Of a stretch of DNA of 64,000 nucleotides, positions 42,355 through 51,044 are shown piece after piece. A program made the position numbers and the translations under genes. Origin of the DNA: Parapedobacter tibetensis (GTDB lineage Bacteria; Bacteroidota; Bacteroidia; Sphingobacteriales; Sphingobacteriaceae); assembly GCF_024704835.1 (NCBI RefSeq), contig NZ_JAMXBE010000002.1:248001-312000 (forward strand). The letters are read 5' to 3'. The notes below the pieces were generated by a model. That model did no database searches, was not told where the DNA came from, and saw nothing but the letters and a program-made list of their open reading frames with translations. Every line of letters begins with the position of its first letter. Positions within the stretch are counted from its first letter, which is position 1.

Positions 42355-42537
42355 ATGGGTATGATTAGAGAACCGAAAGGAGTAGATTTATTGGTGGGTC
42401 CGTCTACGTTGACGAAGTCCGACAGAGAACGCATTAGCCTTGTTATAGAGGAGTACAAACGTACGGGCAAAAAACCTCGATTAAAGCTAAGTAACTCAAA
42501 GGCTGATGAACACGGGCGCGCTGTAAGACCGCGCTGA
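42355..42537 (+). CDS. Small basic partner protein of the GNAT cassette, second copy
   Basis: This 60-residue protein begins MGMIREPKGVDLLVGPSTLT and ends in a basic tail (KKPRLKLSNSKADEHGRAVR). The EPKGVD motif, the T-K/D-x-x-R-x-x-I-S core and the charge agree with the 3705-3875 product. A strong terminator follows, marking the cassette end. Confidence 0.68.
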   Translation: MGMIREPKGVDLLVGPSTLTKSDRERISLVIEEYKRTGKKPRLKLSNSKADEHGRAVRPR

Positions 42538-42560
42538 TCTGAAAAAGAAATAGCGGTAGC

Positions 42561-42719
42561 TTAATCTGTCATTAAAAATATCGGAGCCGTCCGCCGATCG
42601 GCGGATGGCTTTTTCATGCCCGTTACTTTTGCCTGAATGTGAAAAATATATTCGCCGTCATCGGTTTCTGTGAGTATTCCTGCCAAGAGGTCTCTATAGT
42701 AAATGGCTGCGTGTCTCAT
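42561..42719 (-). pseudogene. Truncated hipA (N-terminal piece only)
   Basis: From ATG 42719, five bases after the HipB-like stop, the frame reads MRHAAIYYRDLLAGILTETD and DGEYIFHIQA, the typical N-terminus of HipA kinases. It then runs into the terminator hairpin and stops after 52 residues, against the 400 or more of an intact HipA. No kinase motifs remain. The toxin of this HipBA module is therefore lost. Confidence 0.7.
42585..42614. terminator. Rho-independent terminator
   Basis: AGCC-G-TCCGCC-GATC-GGCGGA-T-GGCT followed by four Ts forms a stem of ten pairs with one mismatch. It ends the GNAT cassette on the plus strand. The inner TCCGCC/GGCGGA arms also occur near 6414-6430. Confidence 0.8.
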
Positions 42720-42724
42720 CGTTT

Positions 42725-42943
42725 TTACTTGGTGATTTTGGATAGTTCTCTCGCACTTACCGGAGCTAGGGTATGCCCAAACATGTTGAGTACCTGGTTT
42801 ACCTTTTCCAGATTGAGATTTTCCTTACCCTGTTCTATCTTCCGGATTACGGTAAGCGCCACTCCCGCACGTTCTGCAAAAGCCTCTTGCGTGAGGTTTA
42901 CCGCTTTCCTTTTCTGTTTTACAAAATCTGCCAGTGCCATCAT
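42725..42943 (-). CDS. XRE-family regulator, HipB-like antitoxin
   Basis: The 72-residue protein has the start MMALADFVKQKRKAVNLTQE and a clear helix-turn-helix (LTQEAFAERAGVALTVIRKI then EQGKENLNLEKVNQVLNMFG), the HipB/y4mF pattern. It sits before a truncated hipA. Two TATATGC-type palindromes upstream are likely its operators. It could still repress its own promoter. Confidence 0.85.
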   Translation of the reverse strand: MMALADFVKQKRKAVNLTQEAFAERAGVALTVIRKIEQGKENLNLEKVNQVLNMFGHTLAPVSARELSKITK

Positions 42944-42985
42944 AATTATATGCTTTTGAAACGAATTTAAGCAAATATAGTGTTT

Positions 42986-43043
42986 TATATGCAAAAGCAT
43001 ATAGAAATGAAAAATACAGTAAAATTATATGTTTTTGCATATA
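42986..43043. promoter_or_regulatory. Two operator palindromes for the HipB-like regulator
   Basis: TATATGC-AAAA-GCATATA (42986-43003) and TATATG-TTTTT-GCATATA (43026-43043) have centres about 40 bp apart, just upstream of the regulator gene. The half-site TATATGC recalls the TATATGCAA word in the inverted repeat at 12899. The remaining 43044-43313 spacer shows no gene. Confidence 0.6.
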
Positions 43044-43313
43044 TATCCTTTAAAATTCATTTCTTATGACAACAGGCCGGAAAGCAAATGATGGTCGACT
43101 AAAGTCGGTAAATACGGTGATAAAATAACGGATTTCAGGGGTTTTCCGGGAGCTAAGAAGTCTCGATCTTTGTCGGGTATGCATACATTACTGATAAACG
43201 GGTTTATTTGCACCGGGACAAATTGAAAGAACGATGTTAAGGCTTGGCGGACATGTAAATATTTTGATTACACTTTTCAAATACCTAATGTCATAACTGA
43301 AAACAACGGAGCG

Positions 43314-45356
43314 ATGCAAATTTTTGATAAACAGGTTGTAACCACCATATGTATGCTGTTGTGCATAAACACCTTTGGGCAATCCCCGGCCAACCCGTAC
43401 AACGAAAATCTGGTACCCTACCGGAATGTGGAAGGGAAATGGGGCTACCTTGATGCCGGAACGGGGAAAGTGGTCATCCCGGCCCGCTACTACCGGGTGG
43501 AGCTCTTTAAGGGAAATACGGCATTGGTGGTGAATGAGAAGATGCCGCCGCACGCACGGGCTGTAGAACTATATGGGCTGATCGATACTTCCGGTAAAGA
43601 ATTGATTCCCGTGACCCACGACTATGTGCACCCTGTAAAAGCCCGTTCGGGTGATGAACTCGACGACCTTTATCATTTTTCGGGCGAAGAAGGCTGGGGC
43701 ATTGCCAAAGCCGATGGCCAATGGCTCATCGCACCGGGCGAATACAGCGACGACAACAACGGCTATCCCAATTATGAGTTTTACGACCGGGACAGGTATT
43801 TGGTCAATAACCGGTTTTATTTTGAAAACGGGCAAAAATACCAGCCCCCCACCGGCCACCGGATAGAACGGGTGGATAGGGACAACCGGTTTTTCCACAT
43901 CACTCCCGGGGATAGCCCCTATCAAAAGGGCCTGAGCGACTGGCGGGGGAACATCCTCCTGCCGGCAACCTATATGGAAATCCGGGTGTATGCCGAAGAC
44001 AACCGAATCATAGCTTCCGGGGACGATACGTTTTCGGACGACGATTTGGCATTTATCGCCCGGGTGGATGAGATAGGCGAGAAAAACCTAAATGAAGCCG
44101 ATGCTGCTACCTTGCAGGCGCTGATAGAGAAAGTGGAAAAACGTGAGGCAGCAGGCCGTCTGGTGGAAAATCACTTGTTTGATCTGAATGGAAAGGAAAT
44201 TGCCCGGTTTCACACCCAATACCTCCCGATAGCCTTCGACGGGGTCATCGTCGCCGAAAGGCGCTCGCCCACCGGAAACGATTATTTCAGCTTTGTGGAC
44301 GGCAGCCCGATGCCCCCACACCAAGCCGGGAAGGGCAATTGGCGCGTTTTCAAGGACGAACAGGGGTTGTGTGGACTGGCCGACCCGGCAGGAAAGATCG
44401 TCCTGCCCGCCCGGTACAGGTCACTGAGTTTTTATGATAAGGATCGTATCGTGGCACATAATCCGGCTGCACAAGGGGAGGATTACTGGCACCAGCACCT
44501 CGGGGTTATCAATACAAAGGGTGAAGTCATCGTGCCCTTCGAGTACCGCCAGCTCTGGCCAATGGAAGATGCCCAGAGCTTCATCGCCCTCCACAAAGAC
44601 CATATGGGCTATGGGGTCATCGATGCAAGGGGAAATATCGTTATCCCTTTTTTGTACGAAGGTCATCTCAGCTTTTCCGACGGTTTGGCCATTGTACAGG
44701 ACAGTGTATACAACCAAGGGGTTATTGACACCTTGGGCCGGGAAGTCATCCCGCTGGCATACAGCAAAATCTACCGGACGCTGGATGTGGAGCCCCTCAA
44801 CAACAGGGATCCCGGCCGGCTTCTCAACGTGGACAGGTACTTCAAGGTGGAGCGAGACGGCCTGTGGGGGATGCTGGACCGACACGGCCGGGAGGTCATC
44901 CCCATGGCCTATGGTCTTATATTTACCGCAGGGGAATCCTTTGAAAGAAGATGGGTAGAGGTTAGTGACCCGACTATGGCCCGAAAAGGCCTTGTGAACA
45001 TCCTGACAGGTGTCACCATCGCCCCGCAATACAAGGACATATTCCCGCTGGGGAATGTCATCAAGGTCACACTTCCCGAAAGCCACTTTTACGAATTGTT
45101 GGACACAGAAGGGAACCTCCTGCCGGGTGGGCCATACACGAAAATGGAATACGAGCGCAAAGGTCACGGCTGTTTTATAGCAGAAAAGGAAGGTAAATTC
45201 GGCGGATTGGATATCGATGGGAAGACCCTGCTCCCCTTTGTGTATGACCGTCTGCACTACGCCAGCCCCGGGCTGTTCCAGGCTCAAAAGGAAGGAAGAT
45301 ATTTCTTTGTCAACCGGGAAGGGCGGGAGTATATCGCTCATCATCGTTCTCACTGA
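43314..45356 (+). CDS. Secreted WG-repeat protein
   Basis: This 680-residue exported protein (leader TTICMLLCINTFGQ) is made of WG_beta_rep repeats: EGKWGYLDAGTGKVVIPARY, EEGWGIAKADGQWLI, DHMGYGVIDARGNIVIPFLY, DGLWGMLDRHGREVIPMAYG, EGKFGGLDIDGKTLLPFVYD and others, about ten in all. The repeats form beta sheets that probably bind other molecules; no enzyme motif is seen. It stands alone between the HipB region and the tandem repeat, and nothing ties it to the SusCD operons. Confidence 0.85.
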   Translation: MQIFDKQVVTTICMLLCINTFGQSPANPYNENLVPYRNVEGKWGYLDAGTGKVVIPARYYRVELFKGNTALVVNEKMPPHARAVELYGLIDTSGKELIPVTHDYVHPVKARSGDELDDLYHFSGEEGWGIAKADGQWLIAPGEYSDDNNGYPNYEFYDRDRYLVNNRFYFENGQKYQPPTGHRIERVDRDNRFFHITPGDSPYQKGLSDWRGNILLPATYMEIRVYAEDNRIIASGDDTFSDDDLAFIARVDEIGEKNLNEADAATLQALIEKVEKREAAGRLVENHLFDLNGKEIARFHTQYLPIAFDGVIVAERRSPTGNDYFSFVDGSPMPPHQAGKGNWRVFKDEQGLCGLADPAGKIVLPARYRSLSFYDKDRIVAHNPAAQGEDYWHQHLGVINTKGEVIVPFEYRQLWPMEDAQSFIALHKDHMGYGVIDARGNIVIPFLYEGHLSFSDGLAIVQDSVYNQGVIDTLGREVIPLAYSKIYRTLDVEPLNNRDPGRLLNVDRYFKVERDGLWGMLDRHGREVIPMAYGLIFTAGESFERRWVEVSDPTMARKGLVNILTGVTIAPQYKDIFPLGNVIKVTLPESHFYELLDTEGNLLPGGPYTKMEYERKGHGCFIAEKEGKFGGLDIDGKTLLPFVYDRLHYASPGLFQAQKEGRYFFVNREGREYIAHHRSH

Positions 45357-45556
45357 CAGTTTTCAAAGCGTACAACATCGCTTTCAGGTAGGTTTGGCAC
45401 AGGGCGGGCCGTTTACTTTCGAGTTCCTGTTTTTGCTGCTTTGCAATTCAGTAGTTCCTTGGCGGTGGGTAAGCTCCTCATAATACTTCTTAATCACCAA
45501 CGGATCTGGGCCGCAAATTCAGACCATCCCTACACAAAGTTTTAAAGACTCCCCAC

Positions 45557-45977
45557 AAAAAAAGCCCTTTCCCCGGACTGGCCGGGCGCTTCCCCGGAGT
45601 AGCCTACCATTTCCCCGGGGTAGCCCGCCACTTCCCCGTAGGAACCAGCCCTTTCCCCGGACGGGGAAGCGGCAACGTCGTATGGGGACATCCTTTCCCC
45701 ATAGCGGGAAGCCGTAAAGGCATGCGGGGGAACGCTCGTCCCATATGGGGAAGCGGTTCCGTCATACGGAGACAAGGCTCCGAAGTACGGGGAGGAGACT
45801 TCCCGGGGGGTAGCCCACCACTTCCCCGTAGGAACCGGCCCTTTCCCCGGACGGGGAAGTGGCAACATCGTATGGGGACATCCTTTCCCCATGGCGGGAA
45901 ACCGTAAAGACATACGGGGAAACCCGCGATCCTACCGCCGAAGCCGGCATTCCCTCCGGGGAAACCCGTTCCTACAG
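45557..45977. repeat. 21-bp tandem repeat array, about 20 units
   Basis: GC-rich units of 21 bp run without gaps, easily seen from ttcccc starting at 45569, 45590, 45611, 45632 and 45653. One unit (45809-45830) has 22 bp. A five-unit block (45620-45724) is repeated with few changes at 45809-45914, showing a later, larger duplication. On the minus strand each unit encodes a heptapeptide such as SRYGERM, SPSGERA, GSYGEVA or GYSGEAP. No convincing start or signal is present, and the 22-bp unit breaks the frame. The rest of the 45357-46135 spacer shows nothing recognised. Confidence 0.9.
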
Positions 45978-46135
45978 CACCGAGCAGATCGAAGGTGTTA
46001 AATAAGGTAGTTTGCCGATATGTTCCGGTTTGAGCAGCTTTGCTTCATGATGTGATTGGTTATTATCAGCTTTTTGGGAATTTTTTATAGTATGACTTGC
46101 TATATCAACTAGCGTGTTTTTGTATTAAATAAAAA

Positions 46136-46183
46136 AAACATGCATAAAAACGCATGATTTCAAAAAATTGTTTTTATACTTGT
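46136..46183 (+). promoter_or_regulatory. Shared operator/promoter block, copy 3 (namZ operon)
   Basis: GCA occurs at 46142 and 46152 within ACATGCATAAAAACGCATGA, and TATACTTG lies at 46175-46182, 20 bp after the second GCA. This matches copies 1 and 2 and sits 54 nt upstream of the namZ ATG. Confidence 0.65.
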
Positions 46184-46236
46184 ATGACCAATTGAATGTA
46201 AACCTTGGTAACTGGCGGATGGAAATTATTGTAACG

Positions 46237-47466
46237 ATGAGAAAGACAATACACTTGCGATTTATGGGATTATTGTGGGGTTGTTTGGGCCTGATTGTTT
46301 TCTATGCATGTGGGCAGTCCGCAAAGACAAATGGTCAAGAAGTCGCCGAAGCTAACGATTCAACGCTACTCACCGGGGCCGAGCGGCTCGATCTCTACCT
46401 TCCTTTATTAGCAGGCAAAAAAGTAGGCCTAATGGGCAACCAAACTTCCATCGTGGGCGATGAACACCTCGTGGATGTGCTTCTTCGTGAAGGCGTTGAT
46501 CTGAAGTTCGCTTTTGCTCCAGAGCACGGTTTCCGTGGAGATATTGAACGGGGTGAGAAAGTGGATAATACAACGGATACGAAAACCGGCCTGCCGCTGC
46601 ATACCTTGTATGGGGAGAATGAAAAGGCCGATTCCATTGTGGGTTCCGTGGATGTGATGCTGTTTGACTTGCAGGATGTAGGTGCACGGTTTTATACCTA
46701 TGTAGCTTCTATGCACCGGGTAATGCAACTTTGCGCGAACCAGGGTAAGAAGATAATTGTGTTGGACAGGCCGAATCCAAATGGCGATCAGGTGGATGGC
46801 CCGGTGCGAAAAGACGATAAGTTTAAAGCGAACATCAGTTACCATAAGATTGCCATGATACATGGCCTCACGGTGGGCGAATTGGCACAAATGATCAACG
46901 GTGAGGGCTGGCTAGACGATGGTGTGCAATCTGACTTGGAAGTGATTCCGGTTAAGAACTGGGATCATAGCACGCCTTACGAGCTGCCCGTGATACCGTC
47001 GCCTAGCTTGCCTAACTATACGTCAGTAAGGCTATATATGTCGCTTTGTTTATTTGAAGCGACCGATTTCAGCATTGGTCGAGGGACCGATTGGCCATTT
47101 CAGGTTATAGGATATCCTGATCCTGTATTCGGCGATTTTACGTTTACACCGGGCACGCGGCCGGGCATGGCAGCGCATGTGGAGCAGCAGGGTAATTTGT
47201 GCTATGGGCTTGACCTACGTAATGTGGATGCTGCCAAGGAGAAGTTTACATTGAAATACCTGCTCGATTTTTATGAGAAGGCTCCATTTAAAGATAAATT
47301 CTTTTCCCGCCCCGAGTTTTTCGACAAGCTGGCGGGGACTGACAAATTTCGGAAACAAATCGTATCGGGAATGACAGAAGCTGAAATAAGGGCCTCATGG
47401 GAAGATGAGCTGGCCGCATACAAAAGCATGCGTGAGAAGTATCTGTTGTATCCGGATTTCCAGTGA
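46237..47466 (+). CDS. namZ: Exo-beta-N-acetylmuramidase NamZ (DUF1343, YbbC-like), lipoprotein
   Basis: The protein has 409 residues from ATG 46237; earlier starts overlap the promoter. The leader GCLGLIVFYACGQS has a lipobox. The family landmarks are GKKVGLMGNQTSIVGDEHLV, FAPEHGFRGDIERGEKV, DLQDVGARFYTYVASM, VLDRPNPNG, IPSPSLPNYTS and the GRGTDWPFQVIG segment. NamZ cleaves MurNAc from the non-reducing end of peptide-free peptidoglycan glycans. It is the first gene of a 14-kb operon that ends with murQ and a symporter, as namZ and murQ are linked in Bacillus. Surface or periplasmic location follows from the lipobox. Confidence 0.93.
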   Translation: MRKTIHLRFMGLLWGCLGLIVFYACGQSAKTNGQEVAEANDSTLLTGAERLDLYLPLLAGKKVGLMGNQTSIVGDEHLVDVLLREGVDLKFAFAPEHGFRGDIERGEKVDNTTDTKTGLPLHTLYGENEKADSIVGSVDVMLFDLQDVGARFYTYVASMHRVMQLCANQGKKIIVLDRPNPNGDQVDGPVRKDDKFKANISYHKIAMIHGLTVGELAQMINGEGWLDDGVQSDLEVIPVKNWDHSTPYELPVIPSPSLPNYTSVRLYMSLCLFEATDFSIGRGTDWPFQVIGYPDPVFGDFTFTPGTRPGMAAHVEQQGNLCYGLDLRNVDAAKEKFTLKYLLDFYEKAPFKDKFFSRPEFFDKLAGTDKFRKQIVSGMTEAEIRASWEDELAAYKSMREKYLLYPDFQ

Positions 47467-47526
47467 TTAATTCATATCCTAGTATATAGCATTCATTTAC
47501 ATGAAATAAATCAAACGCTTTAAATA

Positions 47527-50500
47527 ATGAGGAAATTCGTAAGATTCTCGATGATTGCGCTAAGTATTCCCTTTATGGCTTCAGGCTACGTGGAAAAGGA
47601 AGGGATACTCACCCGTTCAGGAACAACGGGCGCAATGCTGGAAAGCTTGCCCGCTGCTGCAGTCCAGCAGACGGTTAGCGGAAAAGTAACTGATTCAGAT
47701 GGTGCGCCCTTACTCGGGGTAAGCGTATCGGCGGTGGGTGGTCAAGCTTCCACAAGTACCGACGATAATGGTAACTTTACCATTTCGGCAGCCATGGGGA
47801 GTACCCTACGCTTTACCATGATTGGGTATACTCCGAAAGATGTCGCGGTAAATGCTGTCAATTTAAATGTGATTTTGGAACCCAGCGACCAAAGTCTGGA
47901 TGAGGTGGTGGTGGTAGGCTATGGTACCCAACGTAGAGGTAACCTTACTGGAGCCGTTTCAACCATTAATGTTAAGGAAAATCTGGAAGCAAGACCCATT
48001 GCCGATGTGGGTAGAGCGATTCAGGGTACGACACCGGGTTTAAGCGTCATGATTCCAAGCGGGGAGGTTGGTTCAGATCCTGTCATGCGGATTAGGGGGC
48101 AGATTTCTTCCATACAAGGACTGAAAGAGGGTGGTACGCAAACGCAGCCGTTGATTTTATTGGATAACGTGGAGATTCCGAGCATCCAACTGGTTAATCC
48201 GCAGGATATCGAATCCATCACGGTGCTGAAAGACGCGGCTTCTTCATCCATTTATGGAGCGAAGGCGGCTTTTGGCGTTATCTTGATTACCACCAAACAG
48301 GGCACAAGTAGCGAGCGGATAGATGTTACCTATTCTAACAATTTTTCCTTCCAAAATCCCTGGAAGGAATTGAAAATGGCTGATGTGAACGCGCTAAAGT
48401 ATACAGTAGACGCATTTGAGCGCATAGGAAGCCCAAGGGCAGGGGCCTTTTATATCGTAAGTAGGGAAAGCTATGAAAAGGCTGTGGAATGGAAAGAAAA
48501 ATATGGAGGTACCATAGGTCCAAATGATCCGACCGTGTATGGCAGGGATTGGTATTTCGATCCTGCTGGGCCATATAAGATGGGCGTTCGTACGTATGAC
48601 CCATATGATTACATGGTCAAAGAATGGGCGCCTACCCAGCAGCATAACCTGAGCATCGGAGGCACTTCCGGGAAAACTTCGTACAACCTCGGATTGGGTT
48701 TGCTGGACCAAAGCGGTATGATGAAACCAGCTAAGACTGATCAGTTCTCTCGGTATAATGCTTCCTTGCGTGTAACAAGCGAGATAAATAAATACATCAC
48801 GGCGAGGGCTGGTGCGCTGTATTCCCGGCGGAATAAGGAATATCCCTATATTACTAGCTCTACTACAGCTGACCCATGGCTATATCTTTATCGCTGGAGT
48901 CCATTGTATCCGTTTGGCAATGACGAAAACGGTGATCCCATCCGGAGTCCGGTAAGTGAAGCCGCGGCTGCCAACACGGCCAGTTTGTTGTATAATTACA
49001 TGAACCTGAATTTAGGTGCAACAGTGAATGTCATGGATAACTGGACAGTCGATTTTGATTATACATTTTCCAACCAGGAGCATATTTGGGATCGGCCGGG
49101 TACGCAATATACTGCACGTAATTCATGGATAGCTCCTATCGCGAGAACCGATGCCGGCGGCAACCCGGTGTACGTAAATGATGAAGGGCAAATGGTACCT
49201 AGTACCGATCCGAATGCGATGCCGGCCTATGACCTGAATTATCAAACGTACACGGCTCCCGGTGCGGCTCCCGACCATATTTATAAATTAAGTGAAAATA
49301 GGTATAAGCATACCATTAATGCATTTACAACATATAACCTAGCCCTTGACGAGGATAACCAATTCAAGTTCATATTAGGTTTGAACCGTGTAACGGATAA
49401 TTGGGCAAATCATTTTACGCAGGTGACGCGGTTAACGGATATCGACAATCCACAATTTCCGTTTAGTAACGGCACATGGACAGGCGGTGGTGGTGAATTT
49501 TGGGAGGCACAGCTCGGCTATTTTGGACGGGTAAACTATGCCTATCGGAATAAGTACTTGCTGGAGGCGAATTTGCGGTATGATGGATCGTCTAAGTTTC
49601 CGACCGACTTGAAGTGGCGCTGGTTTCCATCATTCTCCGCTGGTTGGGTGTTGAGCGAGGAAAACTTTATGGAGTGGTCGCGCAATGCGGTCGATCAATT
49701 GAAAATCCGCGGCTCTTGGGGACGTATTGGTGACCAGTCAGTGCCGAATAATCTATATGTCCCGACGATGGAAACCGGCCAGTCGACTTGGATCGGCAGC
49801 GATGGTGTGCGCGTGAATTATGTGGGTACCCCCAATGCGGTGATATCAGCAATTACATGGCAAGATGTCATTGACCTGAACCTAGGGATAGATGCCCGGT
49901 TCTTCAACAATAAATTTGGCTTCTCCTTCGATTGGTATCAGCGAGACACAGAGAACATGATCGTCCCGGCCGAAGGTGTCCCCCCTACATTTGGTGCCAA
50001 TGCTCCGCAAGGTAACTTTGGATCACTCCGGACCAAGGGATGGGATTTTGCCGTTGATTTCAATCATCGGTTTGATAATGGATTGGGAATCAATGTGCGA
50101 GCAAATATATCCGACGCTAAATCGGTCATCACGGCTTACGGCAGTACACAAAACATTGATAGCTATTATGTGGGTAAAACCTACGGCGAAATCTGGGGTT
50201 ACCGGACTGACCGTCTTTACCAAGAAAGCGATTTCGAGCTGGGAGCCGACGGCACACCGCAATTGATTACCCTTACGGAGGCCGAAAGTGCCCAGTATGC
50301 GGGTAGGCAGACATATAAGTTAAAGCCCGGACCCAATGGTGAAAAACCAGTTTATCAGCCGTACCTGCAGAATAGTGCCAACTTCTTCTTTGGCCCAGGC
50401 GATGTGAAATTTATCGACGTCAATGGTGATGGCGAACTTAATGATGGTAGCAGGTTGGTTGGTGACCACGGTGACCTGGAAATGATCGGTAATTTTACCC

Positions 50501-51033
50501 CACGGTATCAGTATGGGTTCCGTTTGGGTGCAGACTATAAAGGATTTGATTTCTCGGCATTTTTCCAAGGAGTGGGCAGCCGCGAAGTATGGGGCCAAGG
50601 CTTTTTAGCCATTCCGGGCTTCAATTCCGCTGACGGTGCTATGCCTGCAGCAATAGCTGACAATTATTGGACGCCTGAAAACACCAACGCGTTCTATCCA
50701 GCTGCTTACAATAATGCGGGCAGTAACACCAACAACAATATGCAGCGGCAAGATCGGTATCTGTTGGATATGTCTTATCTGCGGCTCAAAAACCTGACGC
50801 TTGGCTATTCGCTGCCAACTGTCGTGTTAAACCGTGTAGGCGTGAATACTGCGCGGATCTATGTGGCGCTTGAGAATTTCCTGACTTGGGACAAACTCAA
50901 CGATTTGCCAATTGATCCGGAAAATGTAGACGGATTTTCAATGTTCAATAATACAAACTACAATTCCAGCCGTACGGGTGTGGGCACCCCTGCATTCAAA
51001 AGTGTATCCTTCGGTGTGCAGTTGAACTTTTAA
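47527..51033 (+). CDS. SusC/RagA-family TonB-dependent outer-membrane transporter 3
   Basis: The 1168-residue protein is the largest of the three transporters. It has a signal-like start, a regulatory-like domain (VSGKVTDSDGAPLLGVSVSA), a classical TonB box DEVVVVGYGTQRRGNLTGAV, a plug domain (GRAIQGTTPGLSVMIPSG, LLDNVEIPS, ITVLKDAASSSIYG) and a barrel ending AFKSVSFGVQLNF. It belongs to the SusC branch with the long TonB-box motif and differs from transporters 1 and 2. It lies between namZ and its SusD, 60 nt after namZ, so MurNAc-containing fragments are the likely cargo. Confidence 0.95.
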   Translation: MRKFVRFSMIALSIPFMASGYVEKEGILTRSGTTGAMLESLPAAAVQQTVSGKVTDSDGAPLLGVSVSAVGGQASTSTDDNGNFTISAAMGSTLRFTMIGYTPKDVAVNAVNLNVILEPSDQSLDEVVVVGYGTQRRGNLTGAVSTINVKENLEARPIADVGRAIQGTTPGLSVMIPSGEVGSDPVMRIRGQISSIQGLKEGGTQTQPLILLDNVEIPSIQLVNPQDIESITVLKDAASSSIYGAKAAFGVILITTKQGTSSERIDVTYSNNFSFQNPWKELKMADVNALKYTVDAFERIGSPRAGAFYIVSRESYEKAVEWKEKYGGTIGPNDPTVYGRDWYFDPAGPYKMGVRTYDPYDYMVKEWAPTQQHNLSIGGTSGKTSYNLGLGLLDQSGMMKPAKTDQFSRYNASLRVTSEINKYITARAGALYSRRNKEYPYITSSTTADPWLYLYRWSPLYPFGNDENGDPIRSPVSEAAAANTASLLYNYMNLNLGATVNVMDNWTVDFDYTFSNQEHIWDRPGTQYTARNSWIAPIARTDAGGNPVYVNDEGQMVPSTDPNAMPAYDLNYQTYTAPGAAPDHIYKLSENRYKHTINAFTTYNLALDEDNQFKFILGLNRVTDNWANHFTQVTRLTDIDNPQFPFSNGTWTGGGGEFWEAQLGYFGRVNYAYRNKYLLEANLRYDGSSKFPTDLKWRWFPSFSAGWVLSEENFMEWSRNAVDQLKIRGSWGRIGDQSVPNNLYVPTMETGQSTWIGSDGVRVNYVGTPNAVISAITWQDVIDLNLGIDARFFNNKFGFSFDWYQRDTENMIVPAEGVPPTFGANAPQGNFGSLRTKGWDFAVDFNHRFDNGLGINVRANISDAKSVITAYGSTQNIDSYYVGKTYGEIWGYRTDRLYQESDFELGADGTPQLITLTEAESAQYAGRQTYKLKPGPNGEKPVYQPYLQNSANFFFGPGDVKFIDVNGDGELNDGSRLVGDHGDLEMIGNFTPRYQYGFRLGADYKGFDFSAFFQGVGSREVWGQGFLAIPGFNSADGAMPAAIADNYWTPENTNAFYPAAYNNAGSNTNNNMQRQDRYLLDMSYLRLKNLTLGYSLPTVVLNRVGVNTARIYVALENFLTWDKLNDLPIDPENVDGFSMFNNTNYNSSRTGVGTPAFKSVSFGVQLNF

Positions 51034-51044
51034 CTATTAAGACC

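Noticed and set aside
44421-45353. 310-codon open frame on the minus strand
   Set aside because: It lies antisense to the WG-repeat gene, whose repeats and leader are clear; the product shows no domain and has the composition expected from reverse-reading a GC-rich gene.
45542-45913. Protein-coding gene in the 21-bp repeat array
   Set aside because: A heptapeptide frame exists on the minus strand, but the 22-bp unit breaks it and no signal peptide or start region is visible; reported as a repeat instead.
45557-45977. CRISPR array
   Set aside because: Units are contiguous 21-bp tandem repeats without unique spacers, and no cas genes are nearby.
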